From Flavobacteriales bacterium (GTDB lineage: Bacteria; Bacteroidota; Bacteroidia; Flavobacteriales_F; PHOS-HE28), in NCBI GenBank assembly GCA_016713875.1, contig JADJOI010000003.1:2418001-2482000 (forward strand): a DNA stretch of 64,000 nt, given 5' to 3'. Shown here in pieces: positions 35,143 to 45,939 of the stretch. Position numbers and translations under genes: made by a program. The notes beneath the pieces were generated by a model. That model did not search any database. It was not told the DNA's origin and worked only from the letters and a program-made list of their open reading frames with translations. How positions within the stretch are numbered: the first letter of the stretch is position 1; every line of letters starts with the position of its first letter.

Positions 35143-36360
35143 TCAGCGCAGCAGCACCCGGGCCACGGCCGGACCGCGGTCGGTGGTCAGGCGCAGGGTG
35201 TACATCCCCGCTCCAAGGCCATGGAGATCGAGGGTGAAGGGCGTCAGGTTCACTGCATCACGGGAACGCACGACCCGGCCGGCAGCGTCCAACACATCCA
35301 GACCGAGCACCCGGGCGTCACCCGCATCGATGGTCACACGGCCATCGAGCGAGGGGTTGGGCCAGGTGCGCAGCTCCGGGGCAAGGTCGTTCTCCGCCAG
35401 GCCGGTGGCGCTCACGAACTCCTGGGTGAAGTCCATCGTACCGGAGGTGCTTCCACCGAAACCGGTGAAGACCAGATGCCACACCCCGCCCAGCTGGTCC
35501 TTGACGAAATAGCTGAGCGAATCCTCGATCACCCACTGGAAGGTCTGCATGTCGAAGCGCTTCCAGTCGAAGCCGATGGTGTTGATGTGCCCGCTGTAGG
35601 CAGCGGTGGTCCAGTCGGCGTCGGCAGGAGGCACACCGGCCACCCGCGCGGCCTCGATGCCCTTGTTCTGCAGGACACCGGTGACCCCATAGGGCTGCGG
35701 GATGAAGGAGACGTACTTCACGAACGTGAGGTCCCAGGCATCGTTGGCCGGTTCGCGGTCCACCAGGGCGTTCGCCTCCAGGTCCCAATAGGCGAAGTTC
35801 TTCGTGCTATAGGCGGCCTTGTTGATCTGGCCGGTGAGCTCATTGCTGCCGTCGATGTTGGCGTGGGTGAAGGTGTAGGTGCCCGTGGCCAGCCCGTCGA
35901 TGCGGAGCTTGCGCCAAGCGCCCGAGCCGAGATGGACCAGGAAGATGGTGTCTCCGGCCACCACATGGGTGATCATGTTGTAGTTGCCCCAGCCCAGATC
36001 GAACTCATCGGCGAAGGGGCCCTGGTTGAGCGCGCCGAAGCTCCAGCTCGTGTCGGCATTGTGGGCGCGCGGCCATGTGGAAAGGCCGGTGGTATCCACG
36101 CTGCTCCATTCGGCGATGCTGAAGGGGCTCTTCACCACTTCCACGCCGGCCTTCTGGGTGTTCACCAGCACGCTGGCCGTGAATCCCTGGATCTCGAAGG
36201 CCAGGTCCCAGTTGTTCACCGGGGCGGTGCCCACCACGCCGTTCTGCAGGCTGTACCACACCTGATCGGCATAGCCCGGGGCGATGCTCACGGTGACGGG
36301 GGTCTGGGCATGCAGGCCGGTGAAGAGGAGGACGGTGGTGAGGAGCAGTGTTGAACGCAT
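35143..36360 (-). CDS. HmuY-like protein with T9SS sorting domain
   Basis: 405 residues with a signal peptide MRSTLLLTTVLLFTGLHA ending in Ala-Gln (no lipobox). It repeats the HmuY pattern seen at 31882-32844: NNWDLAFEIQG, AYWDLEANALV, GFDWKRFDMQ, YFVKDQLGGVWHLVFTGFGG. It then adds a T9SS sorting domain (ELRTWPNPSLDGRVTIDAG to YTLRLTTDRGPAVARVLLR). It is the first gene of the three-gene uptake operon. An exported free or surface-anchored haemophore alongside a lipoprotein paralog is the simplest reading. Haem-binding residues are not evident. Confidence 0.78.
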   Translation of the reverse strand: MRSTLLLTTVLLFTGLHAQTPVTVSIAPGYADQVWYSLQNGVVGTAPVNNWDLAFEIQGFTASVLVNTQKAGVEVVKSPFSIAEWSSVDTTGLSTWPRAHNADTSWSFGALNQGPFADEFDLGWGNYNMITHVVAGDTIFLVHLGSGAWRKLRIDGLATGTYTFTHANIDGSNELTGQINKAAYSTKNFAYWDLEANALVDREPANDAWDLTFVKYVSFIPQPYGVTGVLQNKGIEAARVAGVPPADADWTTAAYSGHINTIGFDWKRFDMQTFQWVIEDSLSYFVKDQLGGVWHLVFTGFGGSTSGTMDFTQEFVSATGLAENDLAPELRTWPNPSLDGRVTIDAGDARVLGLDVLDAAGRVVRSRDAVNLTPFTLDLHGLGAGMYTLRLTTDRGPAVARVLLR

Positions 36361-36449
36361 GGATCAGGTTTCGGGAGTGCAAAGCAACTGCTGCTGCACA
36401 GGGTGGAACAAGGGGATCGAGGCCTGTCGGGTCATGGAACTGCAACATG

Positions 36450-36504
36450 AAAAAATCAGCGGGGCCCGGGTTTCACCGACTTGCGTCGGATCCACCCGGG
36501 CCCC
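36450..36504 (-). terminator. Strong terminator after the giant repeat gene
   Basis: On the minus strand, 11-bp arms (36494-36504 and 36461-36471, GGGGCCCGGGT and complement) enclose a second stem CCGAC/GTCGG and are followed by a T6 run (36450-36455 read in reverse). It lies 20 bp after the stop of the repeat protein gene. Confidence 0.8.
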
Positions 36505-36524
36505 ACCTTCACCGGACCTCGTGA

Positions 36525-39500
36525 TCAGTCCACTTTCGTGAACCGCTGCGTAATGACCCCATCGCCGATCGTTAGGCGCAGGATGTACTGGCCGGGCACG
36601 AGACCGGCCACATCGACCGTGGTCCGGGTCTCACCCTCGCCGGCGTTCACCGCCAGCGCAGGAATGGCCTCCTGGCCCAGGATGTTGATCACGCTCATCT
36701 CGATGCGGGCCTCCGAGTAGGTGGTCAGCTCGATGTTGAGCACATCGCGGGCCGGGTTCGGCCACAGGTTCAGTTCAGCCAGCGGCATGTCCTGCTCGAT
36801 GGCCTTCAGCATTTGCTCGTCAAGCACGCGGCCATCGCTCAGCACCAGCGACCGGGTGCCGTCCTGGTCCACGCCGAACACCCCATTGAGGATGGCGCAG
36901 AGGAAGGGACCCACCACCAGATACGGGGCACCCGTCACGTCAAGGCTGGCGCAGATGCTGCCACCGCCCTGGATGAGCAGGCTGTTCACATCAAAGCCGG
37001 TGGTGACGCCGAACTGCACGATGGAGAGGTCCAGCGTGGCCGGGTCGTACACCAGCGTATGGATGCGGTAGAAGCCGAGCTGCTGCACGGTGAACACCGG
37101 GGTGGCGCTCACCTGCTGGATCGTGAGGCCGAAGCCGCGCGTCAGCACGTACACCGTTTGGTAGCCGGCCGGTACCACGGCGTTGCCACCGGGCAGGCCA
37201 ACCAGCGTGGCATTGCCACCGACGCGGCACACCACGAAGTCCTGCGGAGCAATGGTACCGGCATCGGCCAGGCACTCATCCGTGCAGGTGCTCACGTTGA
37301 ACGGCGCACCCGGCACATCCAGGCTGGCGCAGATGCTGCCGCCGCCCTGCACCAGGAGACCGTTCACGTCGAAGCCCGTGGTCACGCCCAGCTGCACGAT
37401 CGACAGATCGAGCGTCCCGGGGTCGTACACCAGCGTGTGGATCGTGTAGGTGCCGTCAGCGTCCACGTCGAAGCTCGGGTCCGGACCCGCGTTCACGATG
37501 GTCAGACCGGCGCCCTGCGTCAGCACATACACCGTCTGGTAGCCGGCCGGCACGTTGGCATCGCCATTGGAGGTGGCGGCCACCGTGGCCACACCATTCT
37601 CCAAGCATACATCCGTGGCCACGGCGGTCAGGGTGCCAGCGTTCGGGCTGGCCACGGTGAAGGCCGCACCCGGCACGTCCAGGCTGGCGCAGATGCTGCC
37701 ACCGCCCTGGATCAGCAGGCTGTTCACATCGAACCCGGTGGTCACGCCCAGCTGCACGATCGAGAGATCGAGCGTTGCGGGGTCGTACACCAGCGTGTGG
37801 ATCGTGTAGGTGCCGTCAGCGTCCACGTCGAAGCTCGGGTTCGGACCCGCGTTCACGATGGTCAGACCGGCGCCCTGCGTGAGCACGTATACCGTCTGGT
37901 AACCGGCGGGCACGTTGGCGTCGCCGTTCAGCGTGGCCGTCAGGGTCACCGCATTGCCGTCGCCGCAGATCGACGCGCCGCCGCTCAAGGTACCCGCATC
38001 AGCAAGGCACTCCAATGGGCACTCGACGGTGGTGATCACAGCGCCGGTCACATCGAGGCTGGCGCAGATGCTGCCGCCGCCCTGCACGAGCAGACCGTTC
38101 ACATCGAAGCCGGTGGTCACACCCAGTTGCACGATGCTCAGGTCGAGCGTCGCGGGGTCGTACACCAGCGTGTGGATCGTGTAGGTACCGATCGCGCTCA
38201 CGGCGAAGTCAGGCGTCGGGCTCAAGTTCTGGATCACCAGACTTGCGCCCTGGGTGAGGACATACAGGACCTGATAACCAGCAGGCACGACCAGATCACC
38301 ATTGGGTGCAGCGGCGATGGTCACCGTGCCCTCTTCGAAGCAAACCTCATCGGCCACTGCGGTCAGGGTGCCGGCGTTCGGGCTGGCCACGCTGAAGGCC
38401 GCACCCGGCACGTCCAGGCTGGCGCAGATGCTGCCACCGCCCTGCACCAGCAGGCCGTTCACATCAAAACCGGTCGTCACGCCCAGCTGAACGATGCTCA
38501 GGTCGAGCGTCGCAGGGTCGTACACCAGCGTGTGGATCGTGTAGCTGCCGTCGTCGGTCACATCGAAGCTCGGGTTCGCACCGGCGTTCACGATCGTCAG
38601 ACCGGCACCTTGCGTCAACACGTACACCGTCTGGTAACCAGCGGGCACGTTGGCGTCACCGTTCGGCGTGGCCGTCAGCGTCACCGCGTTGCCGTCGCCG
38701 CAGATCGAAGCGCCACCGCTCAGGGTGCCCGCGTTCGGGCTGGCCACGCTGAAGGCCGCACCCGGCACGTCCAGGCTGGCGCAGATGCTGCCACCGCCCT
38801 GCACCAGCAGGCCGTTCACATCAAAACCGGTCGTCACGCCCAGCTGAACGATGCTCAGGTCGAGCGTCGCAGGGTCGTACACCAGCGTGTGGATCGTGTA
38901 GCTGCCGTCGTCGGTCACATCGAAGCTCGGGTTCGCACCCGCGTTCACGATCGTCAGACCGGCACCCTGCGTGAGCACGTACACCGTCTGGTAACCGGCA
39001 GGCACGTTGGCGTCACCGTTCGGCGTGGCCGTCAGCGTCACCGCGTTGCCGTCGCCGCAGATCGAAGCGCCACCGCTCAGGGTGCCCGCGTTCGGGCTGC
39101 CACGGTGAAGGCCGCGCCCGGCACGTCCAGGCTGGCGCAGATGCTGCCACCGCCCTGCACCAGCAGGCCGTTCACATCAAAGCCGGTGGTCACGCCCAGC
39201 TGCACGATCGAGAGATCGAGCGTTGCGGGGTCGTACACCAGCGTGTGGATCGTGTAGCTGCCGTCGTCGGTCACATCGAAGCTCGGGTTCGCACCCGCGT
39301 TCACGATCGTCAGACCGGCACCCTGCGTGAGCACGTACACCGTCTGGTAACCAGCGGGCACGTTCGCGTCACCGTTCGGCGTGGCCGTCAGGGTCACCGC
39401 GTTGCCGTCGCCGCAGATCGAAGCGCCACCGCTCAGGGTGCCGGCGTTCGGGCTGGCCACGGTAAAGGCCGCACCCGGCACGTCCAGGCTGGCGCAGATG

Positions 39501-42133
39501 CTGCCACCGCCCTGGATCAGCAGGCTGTTCACATCAAAGCCGGTGGTCACGCCCAGCTGCACGATCGAGAGATCGAGCGTTGCGGGGTCGTACACCAGCG
39601 TGTGGATCGTGTAGCTGCCGTCGTCGGTCACATCGAAGCTCGGGTTCGCACCCGCGTTCACGATCGTCAGACCGGCACCCTGCGTGAGCACGTACACCGT
39701 CTGGTAACCGGCAGGCACGTTGGCGTCACCGTTCGGCGTGGCCGTCAGCGTCACCGCGTTGCCGTCGCCGCAGATCGAAGCGCCACCGCTCAGGGTGCCC
39801 GCGTTCGGGCTGGCCACGGTGAAGGCCGCGCCCGGCACGTCCAGGCTGGCGCAGATGCTGCCACCGCCCTGCACCAGCAGGCCGTTCACATCAAAGCCGG
39901 TGGTCACGCCCAGCTGCACGATCGAGAGGTCGAGCGTCGCGGGGTCGTACACCAGCGTGTGGATCGTGTAGCTGCCGTCGTCGGTCACATCGAAGCTCGG
40001 GTTCGCACCCGCGTTCACGATCGTCAGACCGGCGCCCTGCGTCAACACGTACACCGTCTGGTAACCAGCGGGCACGTTGGCGTCACCGTTCGGCGTGGCC
40101 GTCAAGGTCACCGCATTGCCGTCGCCGCAGATCGAAGCGCCACCGCTCAGGGTGCCCGCGTTCGGGCTGCTCACGGTGAAGGCCGCGCCCGGCACGTCCA
40201 GGCTGGCGCAGATGCTGCCACCGCCCTGCACCAGCAGGCCGTTCACATCGAAGCCGGTGGTCACGCCCAGCTGAACGATGCTCAGGTCGAGCGTCGCGGG
40301 GTCGTACACCAGCGTGTGGATCGTGTAGCTGCCGTCGTCGGTCACATCGAAGCTCGGGTTCGCACCCGCGTTCACGATCGTCAGACCGGCACCCTGCGTG
40401 AGCACGTACACCGTCTGGTAACCGGCAGGCACGTTGGCGTCACCATTCGGCGTGGCCGTCAGCGTCACCGCGTTGCCGTCGCCGCAGATCGAAGCGCCAC
40501 CGCTCAGGGTGCCCGCGTTCGGGCTGGCCACGGTGAAGGCCGCGCCCGGCACGTCCAGGCTGGCGCAGATGCTGCCACCGCCCTGCACCAGCAGGCCGTT
40601 CACATCAAAGCCGGTGGTCACGCCCAGCTGCACGATCGAGAGGTCGAGCGTCGCGGGGTCGTACACCAGCGTGTGGATCGTGTAGCTGCCGTCGTCGGTC
40701 ACATCGAAGCTCGGGTTCGCACCCGCGTTCACGATCGTCAGACCGGCGCCCTGCGTCAACACGTACACCGTCTGGTAACCAGCGGGCACGTTGGCGTCAC
40801 CGTTCGGCGTGGCCGTCAAGGTCACCGCATTGCCGTCGCCGCAGATCGAAGCGCCACCGCTCAGGGTGCCCGCGTTCGGGCTGCTCACGGTGAAGGCCGC
40901 GCCCGGCACGTCCAGGCTGGCGCAGATGCTGCCACCGCCCTGCACCAGCAGGCCGTTCACATCGAAGCCGGTGGTCACGCCCAGCTGAACGATGCTCAGG
41001 TCGAGCGTCGCGGGGTCGTACACCAGCGTGTGGATCGTGTAGCTGCCGTCGTCGGTCACATCGAAGCTCGGGTTCGCACCGGCGTTCACGATGGTCAGAC
41101 CGGCACCTTGCGTCAACACGTACACCGTCTGGTAACCAGCGGGCACGTTGGCGTCACCGTTCGGCGTGGCCGTCAGGGTGACGGGGGCACCGCCGTTGCT
41201 GCAGACGGAAGTTCCTCCGCTCAGCGTACCGGCATCGGGTGCGAGCACGGAAACCTGGACACCGGCCACATCCAGAGCAGCACAGATGCTGCCGCCACCT
41301 TGGATGAGCAGACCGTTCACATCGAAACCGGTGGTGACACCGAACTGAACGATGGAGAGGTCAAGCGTGGCGGGGTCGTACACCAACGTATGGATGGTGT
41401 AGTCACCCGGTGTGTTCACTTGGAACTCACTGTCGCCGTTCACGGCCTGGATGACCAAGCCGGGCCCTTCGGTGAGCACGTAGAGCACCTGGTAGCCGGC
41501 GGGGACGATGGGGTTGGTCGCCGCTCCACCCGAAACGAAAGTGCCGCCCGCATCGAAGCACACTTCCGGCTTCTGGGTGGTGAGCGTTCCGGCGTCCGCC
41601 ACGCAAGAGGCCGTGATGTTCACGGTGTAGTCCTCCACCTCGCCCAGGGCGAAGTTGGCACAGGCACCTTGGTAGATGAGCGAGCTCATGCTCACCCGCA
41701 TCCGGGTGGCACCGGCCGGAGCGTTGGCCGGCACAGCGATGGTCCCGTTCACCTGGCCGAAGCCCGATCCCTGGAATACCAGTTCATTTCCGGCGAACAC
41801 GCCATTCTGGTCCCAATCCACCCACACGCGGTAGCGCCGCTGCAAGAAGAAGAGACCGTTACCGTCCAGCGCGATGGTGGTCGACGTGCCCGGGGTGACG
41901 GTGGCGGCCAGAGATGTGAAGTCCCCGTAGCCGTCGTTGTCGCCCGAGGTGTTGTCGATGCCAGCGAACTGCACACGCTGGATGTTGAACGTGTTGCCCG
42001 TTCCACCGTCACTGGGACAGTAGGTCTGGGCACTGATCGGGGCGGCCGCCAGCAAAAGGGCGGTCGCCACGGTCGCTCGACGCGCTCGCCGTGCTCGGCG
42101 CGTCGTTTGACCAGGGGGAGGGGTTTGCTCCAT
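36525..42133 (-). pseudogene. Giant T9SS protein of about thirteen 119-residue repeats (one internal frameshift)
   Basis: Reading minus from 42133: a signal-like leader (VATALLLAAAPISA), a GEVED domain near 55-180 (DWDQNGVFAGNELVF and GEVEDYTV), then about thirteen repeats of 119 residues. Each carries VPAGYQ[TV][VL]YVLT, YTIHTLVYDP[AG]TLDLSIVQ[LF]GVTTGFDVN and a GGGSICASLDV block. It ends with a T9SS sorting domain (LNLWPNPARDVLNI to ITQRFTKVD). Total ~1,868 residues if one frame. Near 39100 the sequence has CTGCCACGG where sister repeats read CTGGCCACGG, so one missing base splits it into frames 42133-39077 and 39100-36525. Possibly a filamentous adhesin or extracellular matrix protein. No catalytic motif. 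Confidence 0.8.
36910..41610. repeat. Tandem 357-bp repeat array inside the giant protein gene
   Basis: Repeat starts recur every 357 bp (for example 39363, 39720, 40077, 40434, 40791, 41148). Units 39720 and 40434 are nearly identical to each other, as are 40077 and 40791, alternating with two variants (AAFTVAS/AAFTVSS junctions). This shows a 714-bp higher-order duplication. Outer units at both ends are diverged. Copy number is prone to recombination and to misassembly. Confidence 0.85.
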
Positions 42134-42232
42134 GATCGTGGGGTTGGATGGGTTCCTGCCGGAAGGCAGATGTTTATGGTTTTTTGACCAACCTTAAACA
42201 CGGTGTTCGGCCAAGTGTTCGCGACAGGCAGG

Positions 42233-42252
42233 AAAAAGGCGGAGCGGCCTTT
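42233..42252 (-). terminator. Terminator overlapping the glycosyltransferase stop
   Basis: Minus-strand stem AAAGGC (42252-42247) with GCCTTT (42240-42235), then T-rich continuation to 42233. It overlaps the stop codon at 42251-42253. Confidence 0.6.
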
Positions 42253-43828
42253 AGAACCGCACGATCACGCGCTCTTCCAACAAGGCCTCGCGCCGCGTGG
42301 GCACGAGGAAGTCGAGGCCGATCACTTGCACGCGCACATCGGGCCAGGAAGCGACGCGCACGGGTGCAAGACCTGCGGCCCGCAAGGCGGCCTCGTGCGT
42401 GGGGTCCGTGTAGATGTGCACACCGGGACCGATGACACGGGCGGCCTCCTCCACGTTGGAGAGCCAGGGTACGGTGAAGCCCGCGTATCGATCCAGTGCG
42501 GTGCCGGCCACTTGCAGCCCTTTGAACCGGTCAGGGCCCAGTCCGTGCTGTGCGGCCCACCGGCCGGCGTGGGCGTTGGCCTGGTACGCGAGCAAGGCTG
42601 GATACACATGAAGGTTGAGCGCGAGGCCGCACAGGACGACGGTCCCCACGGTGCGGCCGATCACCGCGGTGGGCGCGGCCGACCGCCAGGCAGTCGCTAC
42701 CCATGCGATCGCCAGCAGGCCCACCGCTGCGAAGGTCGTTCCGACCGGTGATGCGAACGACCATCCGCAGACCAACGCCGAAAGCCCGAGCACGATGACA
42801 AGCACCACCAACTGGGCGCGCCACCATCCCTTCCCGAGATCGGGCATCCCACGGGCGGCCACCACGGCGAAGAGCGGCAGCGCGACGTAGATGTAGTGCG
42901 GAAGCTTGAACTGCGAGAGCGACAACGCGACCAGCACGGACAGCCCACCGAACAAGGACACCTGTTCATCGCCGGTCCTCAGGTGGCGCATCGCAACGCC
43001 CAGCCCGGCGACGAGGAACAGGGTCCAGGGCAGCAGCAACCAGGGCAGTTCGTGCAGGAAATAGAGCACCGTGGAGTCGTCCTTCCAGCGGTTCGCGCCG
43101 GTGATGCGGCCGAAGCTCTGTTCCCAGAAGAAGAAGCGGATGCCATGCAGGCCATGCTGTTCGTAAAGCCCGATGAGCATCGGCGCCAGCATCAGCCCGG
43201 CGATCGCAGCAACGATGAGCCAGGCGGGATCCAGGATCCGGCGCCACCGTGCGCGCCAGGCGGCATCGAGGGCGAGGGCGAGGGCCGGAGCCACCGCAGC
43301 GATGGGACCCTTGGCGAGCAGGCCGGCCCCCAAGGCGATGCCGCACCCCACCAGCGCCCACCAGCGGCGGCGCTCCATCCACGCCGAGCCGGTCCAGATG
43401 GTGGTGATCACCGCGGCGGTGAGCAGGGTGTCCGTGCGCACGTCGTTCGTCATCAGCAGGAAGGCCGCACTGCAACCCATCACCAGCACGGCCCGCCGGG
43501 CGGTGTCCGGATCGTGATGCACCCGGGTGAAGCGGTACAGCGCGAACAACCCGAGGAAGGCGGCGAGGACGGACGGCAGGCGGTAGCTCCAGTCGCTCAC
43601 GCCGAACAGGGCATGGGAGGCGGCGGCGCTCCAGAACAACAACGGCGGTTTGTCCAGGTAGTCGGCGCCCCGGAAAACGAGGTGGAGCAGGTCGCCACGG
43701 TGCATCATCTCCTGCGTCATGGCCGCATACTGGGCGGCGTCCACCTCCATCAGGTCGAGGCCGAGGCCCGCCAGCACCACCACCACCAGGCCGAGGAGCG
43801 ACCAGCGGAAGAGGGCGGGGCTGACCAT
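42251..43828 (-). CDS. ArnT-like glycosyltransferase family 39 membrane protein
   Basis: 525 residues with about 11-12 membrane segments. The first periplasmic loop contains DAAQYAAMTQEMMHRGDLLHL, with the acidic pair (MEVDAAQYAAM) corresponding to the D-E motif of PMT/ArnT enzymes, and RGADYLDKPPLLFW, the K-P-P-L motif that contacts the lipid phosphate. Such enzymes transfer a sugar from a polyprenyl phosphate donor to lipid A, glycan or protein. C-terminal soluble region ends RVIVRF. Neighbours do not reveal the acceptor. It converges with no adjacent gene on this strand; the histidine kinase is divergent. Confidence 0.85.
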   Translation of the reverse strand: MVSPALFRWSLLGLVVVVLAGLGLDLMEVDAAQYAAMTQEMMHRGDLLHLVFRGADYLDKPPLLFWSAAASHALFGVSDWSYRLPSVLAAFLGLFALYRFTRVHHDPDTARRAVLVMGCSAAFLLMTNDVRTDTLLTAAVITTIWTGSAWMERRRWWALVGCGIALGAGLLAKGPIAAVAPALALALDAAWRARWRRILDPAWLIVAAIAGLMLAPMLIGLYEQHGLHGIRFFFWEQSFGRITGANRWKDDSTVLYFLHELPWLLLPWTLFLVAGLGVAMRHLRTGDEQVSLFGGLSVLVALSLSQFKLPHYIYVALPLFAVVAARGMPDLGKGWWRAQLVVLVIVLGLSALVCGWSFASPVGTTFAAVGLLAIAWVATAWRSAAPTAVIGRTVGTVVLCGLALNLHVYPALLAYQANAHAGRWAAQHGLGPDRFKGLQVAGTALDRYAGFTVPWLSNVEEAARVIGPGVHIYTDPTHEAALRAAGLAPVRVASWPDVRVQVIGLDFLVPTRREALLEERVIVRF

Positions 43829-43891
43829 GGATCGAAAGGATCGTTAACGCAGGGGCGGCCAAGATCGTGAACCTGTAACATTGTCCGGAGC

Positions 43892-45223
43892 ATGAAGCGC
43901 CGCGGACTGGCCACCCTGGTGATCCTCGCCACGTTGAGCGTGGTGGGCGTGGTGCTCATCCAGATCCTGTGGCTCGACCGGGCCTTCCGCATGCAGCGCG
44001 AGCAGCTCACCCTGCAGCGCCAGCAGCAGGTGCAGCTCGACAAGCAGTTCAACGACCGGGTGGTGATCGCCCTCACGGACGTCACCGAACGGATCCTGTC
44101 CATCAACAAGGACCCCTCCGACCTGTTCGACGCCGTGAAGCAGGAGCGGCCCAACTACTTCGTGGTCACGATCAACGATACGCTCCACCCGTACCTGCTG
44201 GAGTCCATGCTGAAGAAGGAGTTCCAGCGCCGGGGCATCAGCGAGGACTTCGAGTACGGGATCTACGACTGCTTCACGGATTCGATCGTCTACGGCAACT
44301 ATGTGGGTCTGGACTCGGTGCCTTCGGACACCACGCACTCCCACCTGATGAAGCTGGACAAGGACGGGCACTATTTCGGGGTGTACTTCCCCCGTCGGCA
44401 CAGCGCATTGTGGAACCCCGAGCCTGCGAGCAGCGGCACGTGGGTCTACCCGGCGATCGTCACCCTCATCGTCTTCGGCTTCTTCGCCTACAGCGTGTGG
44501 ATGATCATGCGGCAAAAGCGGTTGAGCGAGATGAAGAACGATTTCATCGGCAACATGACGCATGAGCTGAAGACCCCGATCAGCACCATCGCCCTCAGCA
44601 GCGAGGTGATCGCCGATCCGTCCATCGCACGCGAGCCGGACCGGCTGGCATCGTACGCCCGCATCATCCGCAGCGAGACCGAACGCCTGCGCGCCCAGGT
44701 GGACCGTGTACTACAGCTCACCACCCTGGAGCGCGACGGGCCTTCGCTGAACACCGAGGCCATCGACCTGCACGCACTGGTCCGCGAGGTGGCCTCCTCC
44801 TTCGCGCTGGTGCTGGAGGAGCGGAACGGGGAGCTCACCCTTGACCTGAAGGCGGCGCGACCGGTGGTGAAAGGCGACCGTGTGCACCTCTCCAACGCGC
44901 TGTCCAACCTGATCGACAACGCCATCAAGTACAGCCCGGAGGCCCCGCATGTCACCGTCTCCACGCGGGATGAAGGCGGTGATCTGGCCGTGGAGGTGGC
45001 CGACCGCGGCATCGGGATCGCCCGGGAGCACCTGCGACACGTCTTCGAGCGCTTCTACCGGGTGCCCACCGGCAATGTGCACGACGTGAAAGGTTTCGGC
45101 CTGGGCCTGCACCACGTGCAGCAAGTGATCAAGGCGCACCACGGATCGGTACGGGTGCACAGCGAACCCGGACGGGGCAGCCGCTTCATCCTGCTCCTTC
45201 CCCGCACCACCCCATCCCCATGA
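43892..45223 (+). CDS. Membrane sensor histidine kinase
   Basis: 443 residues. Membrane segments at about 7-28 (LATLVILATLSVVGVVLIQILWL) and 190-210 (VYPAIVTLIVFGFFAYSVWMI) flank a ~160-residue periplasmic sensor region. HisKA: DFIGNMTHELKTPISTIAL (phospho-His in HELKTP). HATPase_c: NALSNLIDNAIKYS (N box), VADRGIGI, GFGLGLHHVQQVI. The layout is that of RprX-type Bacteroidota kinases. The response regulator gene overlaps it by 4 bp (ATGA), so the pair is cognate. The stimulus is unknown. Confidence 0.92.
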   Translation: MKRRGLATLVILATLSVVGVVLIQILWLDRAFRMQREQLTLQRQQQVQLDKQFNDRVVIALTDVTERILSINKDPSDLFDAVKQERPNYFVVTINDTLHPYLLESMLKKEFQRRGISEDFEYGIYDCFTDSIVYGNYVGLDSVPSDTTHSHLMKLDKDGHYFGVYFPRRHSALWNPEPASSGTWVYPAIVTLIVFGFFAYSVWMIMRQKRLSEMKNDFIGNMTHELKTPISTIALSSEVIADPSIAREPDRLASYARIIRSETERLRAQVDRVLQLTTLERDGPSLNTEAIDLHALVREVASSFALVLEERNGELTLDLKAARPVVKGDRVHLSNALSNLIDNAIKYSPEAPHVTVSTRDEGGDLAVEVADRGIGIAREHLRHVFERFYRVPTGNVHDVKGFGLGLHHVQQVIKAHHGSVRVHSEPGRGSRFILLLPRTTPSP

Positions 45224-45918
45224 GCGACAGCAAAGGCCACATCCTGCTGGTGGAGGACGATCCCAACCTGGGCTTCGTCATCCAGGACGCCCTGGCCCGC
45301 AAAGGCTACACCGTGCACCTGTGCCGCGACGGCAAGGAAGGGCTGCGCTACTTCAACAGCAACCCGTACGACCTGTGCGTGCTCGATGTGATGCTGCCAC
45401 AGAAGGACGGTTTCAGCCTGGCGGAGGACATCCGCATCACCAACGAGCAGGTGCCCATCGTGTTCCTCACGGCCAAGAGCCAGACCGAGGACCGCATCGC
45501 CGGGTTCAAGGCCGGCGGCGATGACTACCTCACCAAACCGTTCAGCCACGAGGAGCTCGTGCTGCGCATCGAGGCCATCCTGCGGCGCACCAAGGGCAAG
45601 GGCGAGGACAAGCGCCAGCGCGAACGCTTCGAACTGGGCACCTACCTCTTCGATCACCGCGACCTGAGCCTCAAGCATCCGGCCGGCGACCGCAAGCTCA
45701 CCCGCAAGGAGGCCGACGTACTGCGCCTGCTGTGCATGCATCAGGACCAGGTGCTGCCGCGCGAGCTGGTGCTCAACATGGTGTGGGGCGACGACACCTA
45801 CTTCCTGGGGCGCAGCCTCGACGTGTTCATCAGCCGGCTGCGGAAGTACCTGAAGGCCGACGCCTCGGTGCAGATCGTGAACGTGCACGGGGTGGGCTTC
45901 AAGTTGCAGGTGGGCTGA
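45220..45918 (+). CDS. OmpR-family response regulator
   Basis: 232 residues. Receiver domain 1-125: acidic pocket VEDDPN, phosphoacceptor Asp in YDLCVLDVMLP, Thr in VFLTAKS, Lys in DDYLTKPF. Winged-helix Trans_reg_C: FELGTYLFDHRDLSLKH, LTRKEADVLRLLCMH, RELVLNMVWGDDTYFLGRSLDVFISRLRKYLKAD. The RprY-type regulator binds DNA as a dimer upon phosphorylation by the kinase it overlaps. Target genes are not evident. Full length. Confidence 0.95.
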   Translation: MSDSKGHILLVEDDPNLGFVIQDALARKGYTVHLCRDGKEGLRYFNSNPYDLCVLDVMLPQKDGFSLAEDIRITNEQVPIVFLTAKSQTEDRIAGFKAGGDDYLTKPFSHEELVLRIEAILRRTKGKGEDKRQRERFELGTYLFDHRDLSLKHPAGDRKLTRKEADVLRLLCMHQDQVLPRELVLNMVWGDDTYFLGRSLDVFISRLRKYLKADASVQIVNVHGVGFKLQVG

Positions 45919-45927
45919 CCGTCCGGT

Positions 45928-45934
45928 TACCTTG
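45928..45934 (+). promoter_or_regulatory. Probable promoter of the LytS-type kinase
   Basis: TACCTTG matches the TAnnTTTG pattern loosely and ends 6 bases before the GTG at 45940. This again implies a near-leaderless transcript. Confidence 0.3.
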
Positions 45935-45939
45935 GGCGG

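Noticed and set aside
36813..42187. Two plus-strand open frames of 814 and 980 residues over the repeat gene
   Set aside because: They are antisense shadows created by the 357-bp period (a multiple of 3) on the opposite strand of a coherent T9SS protein.
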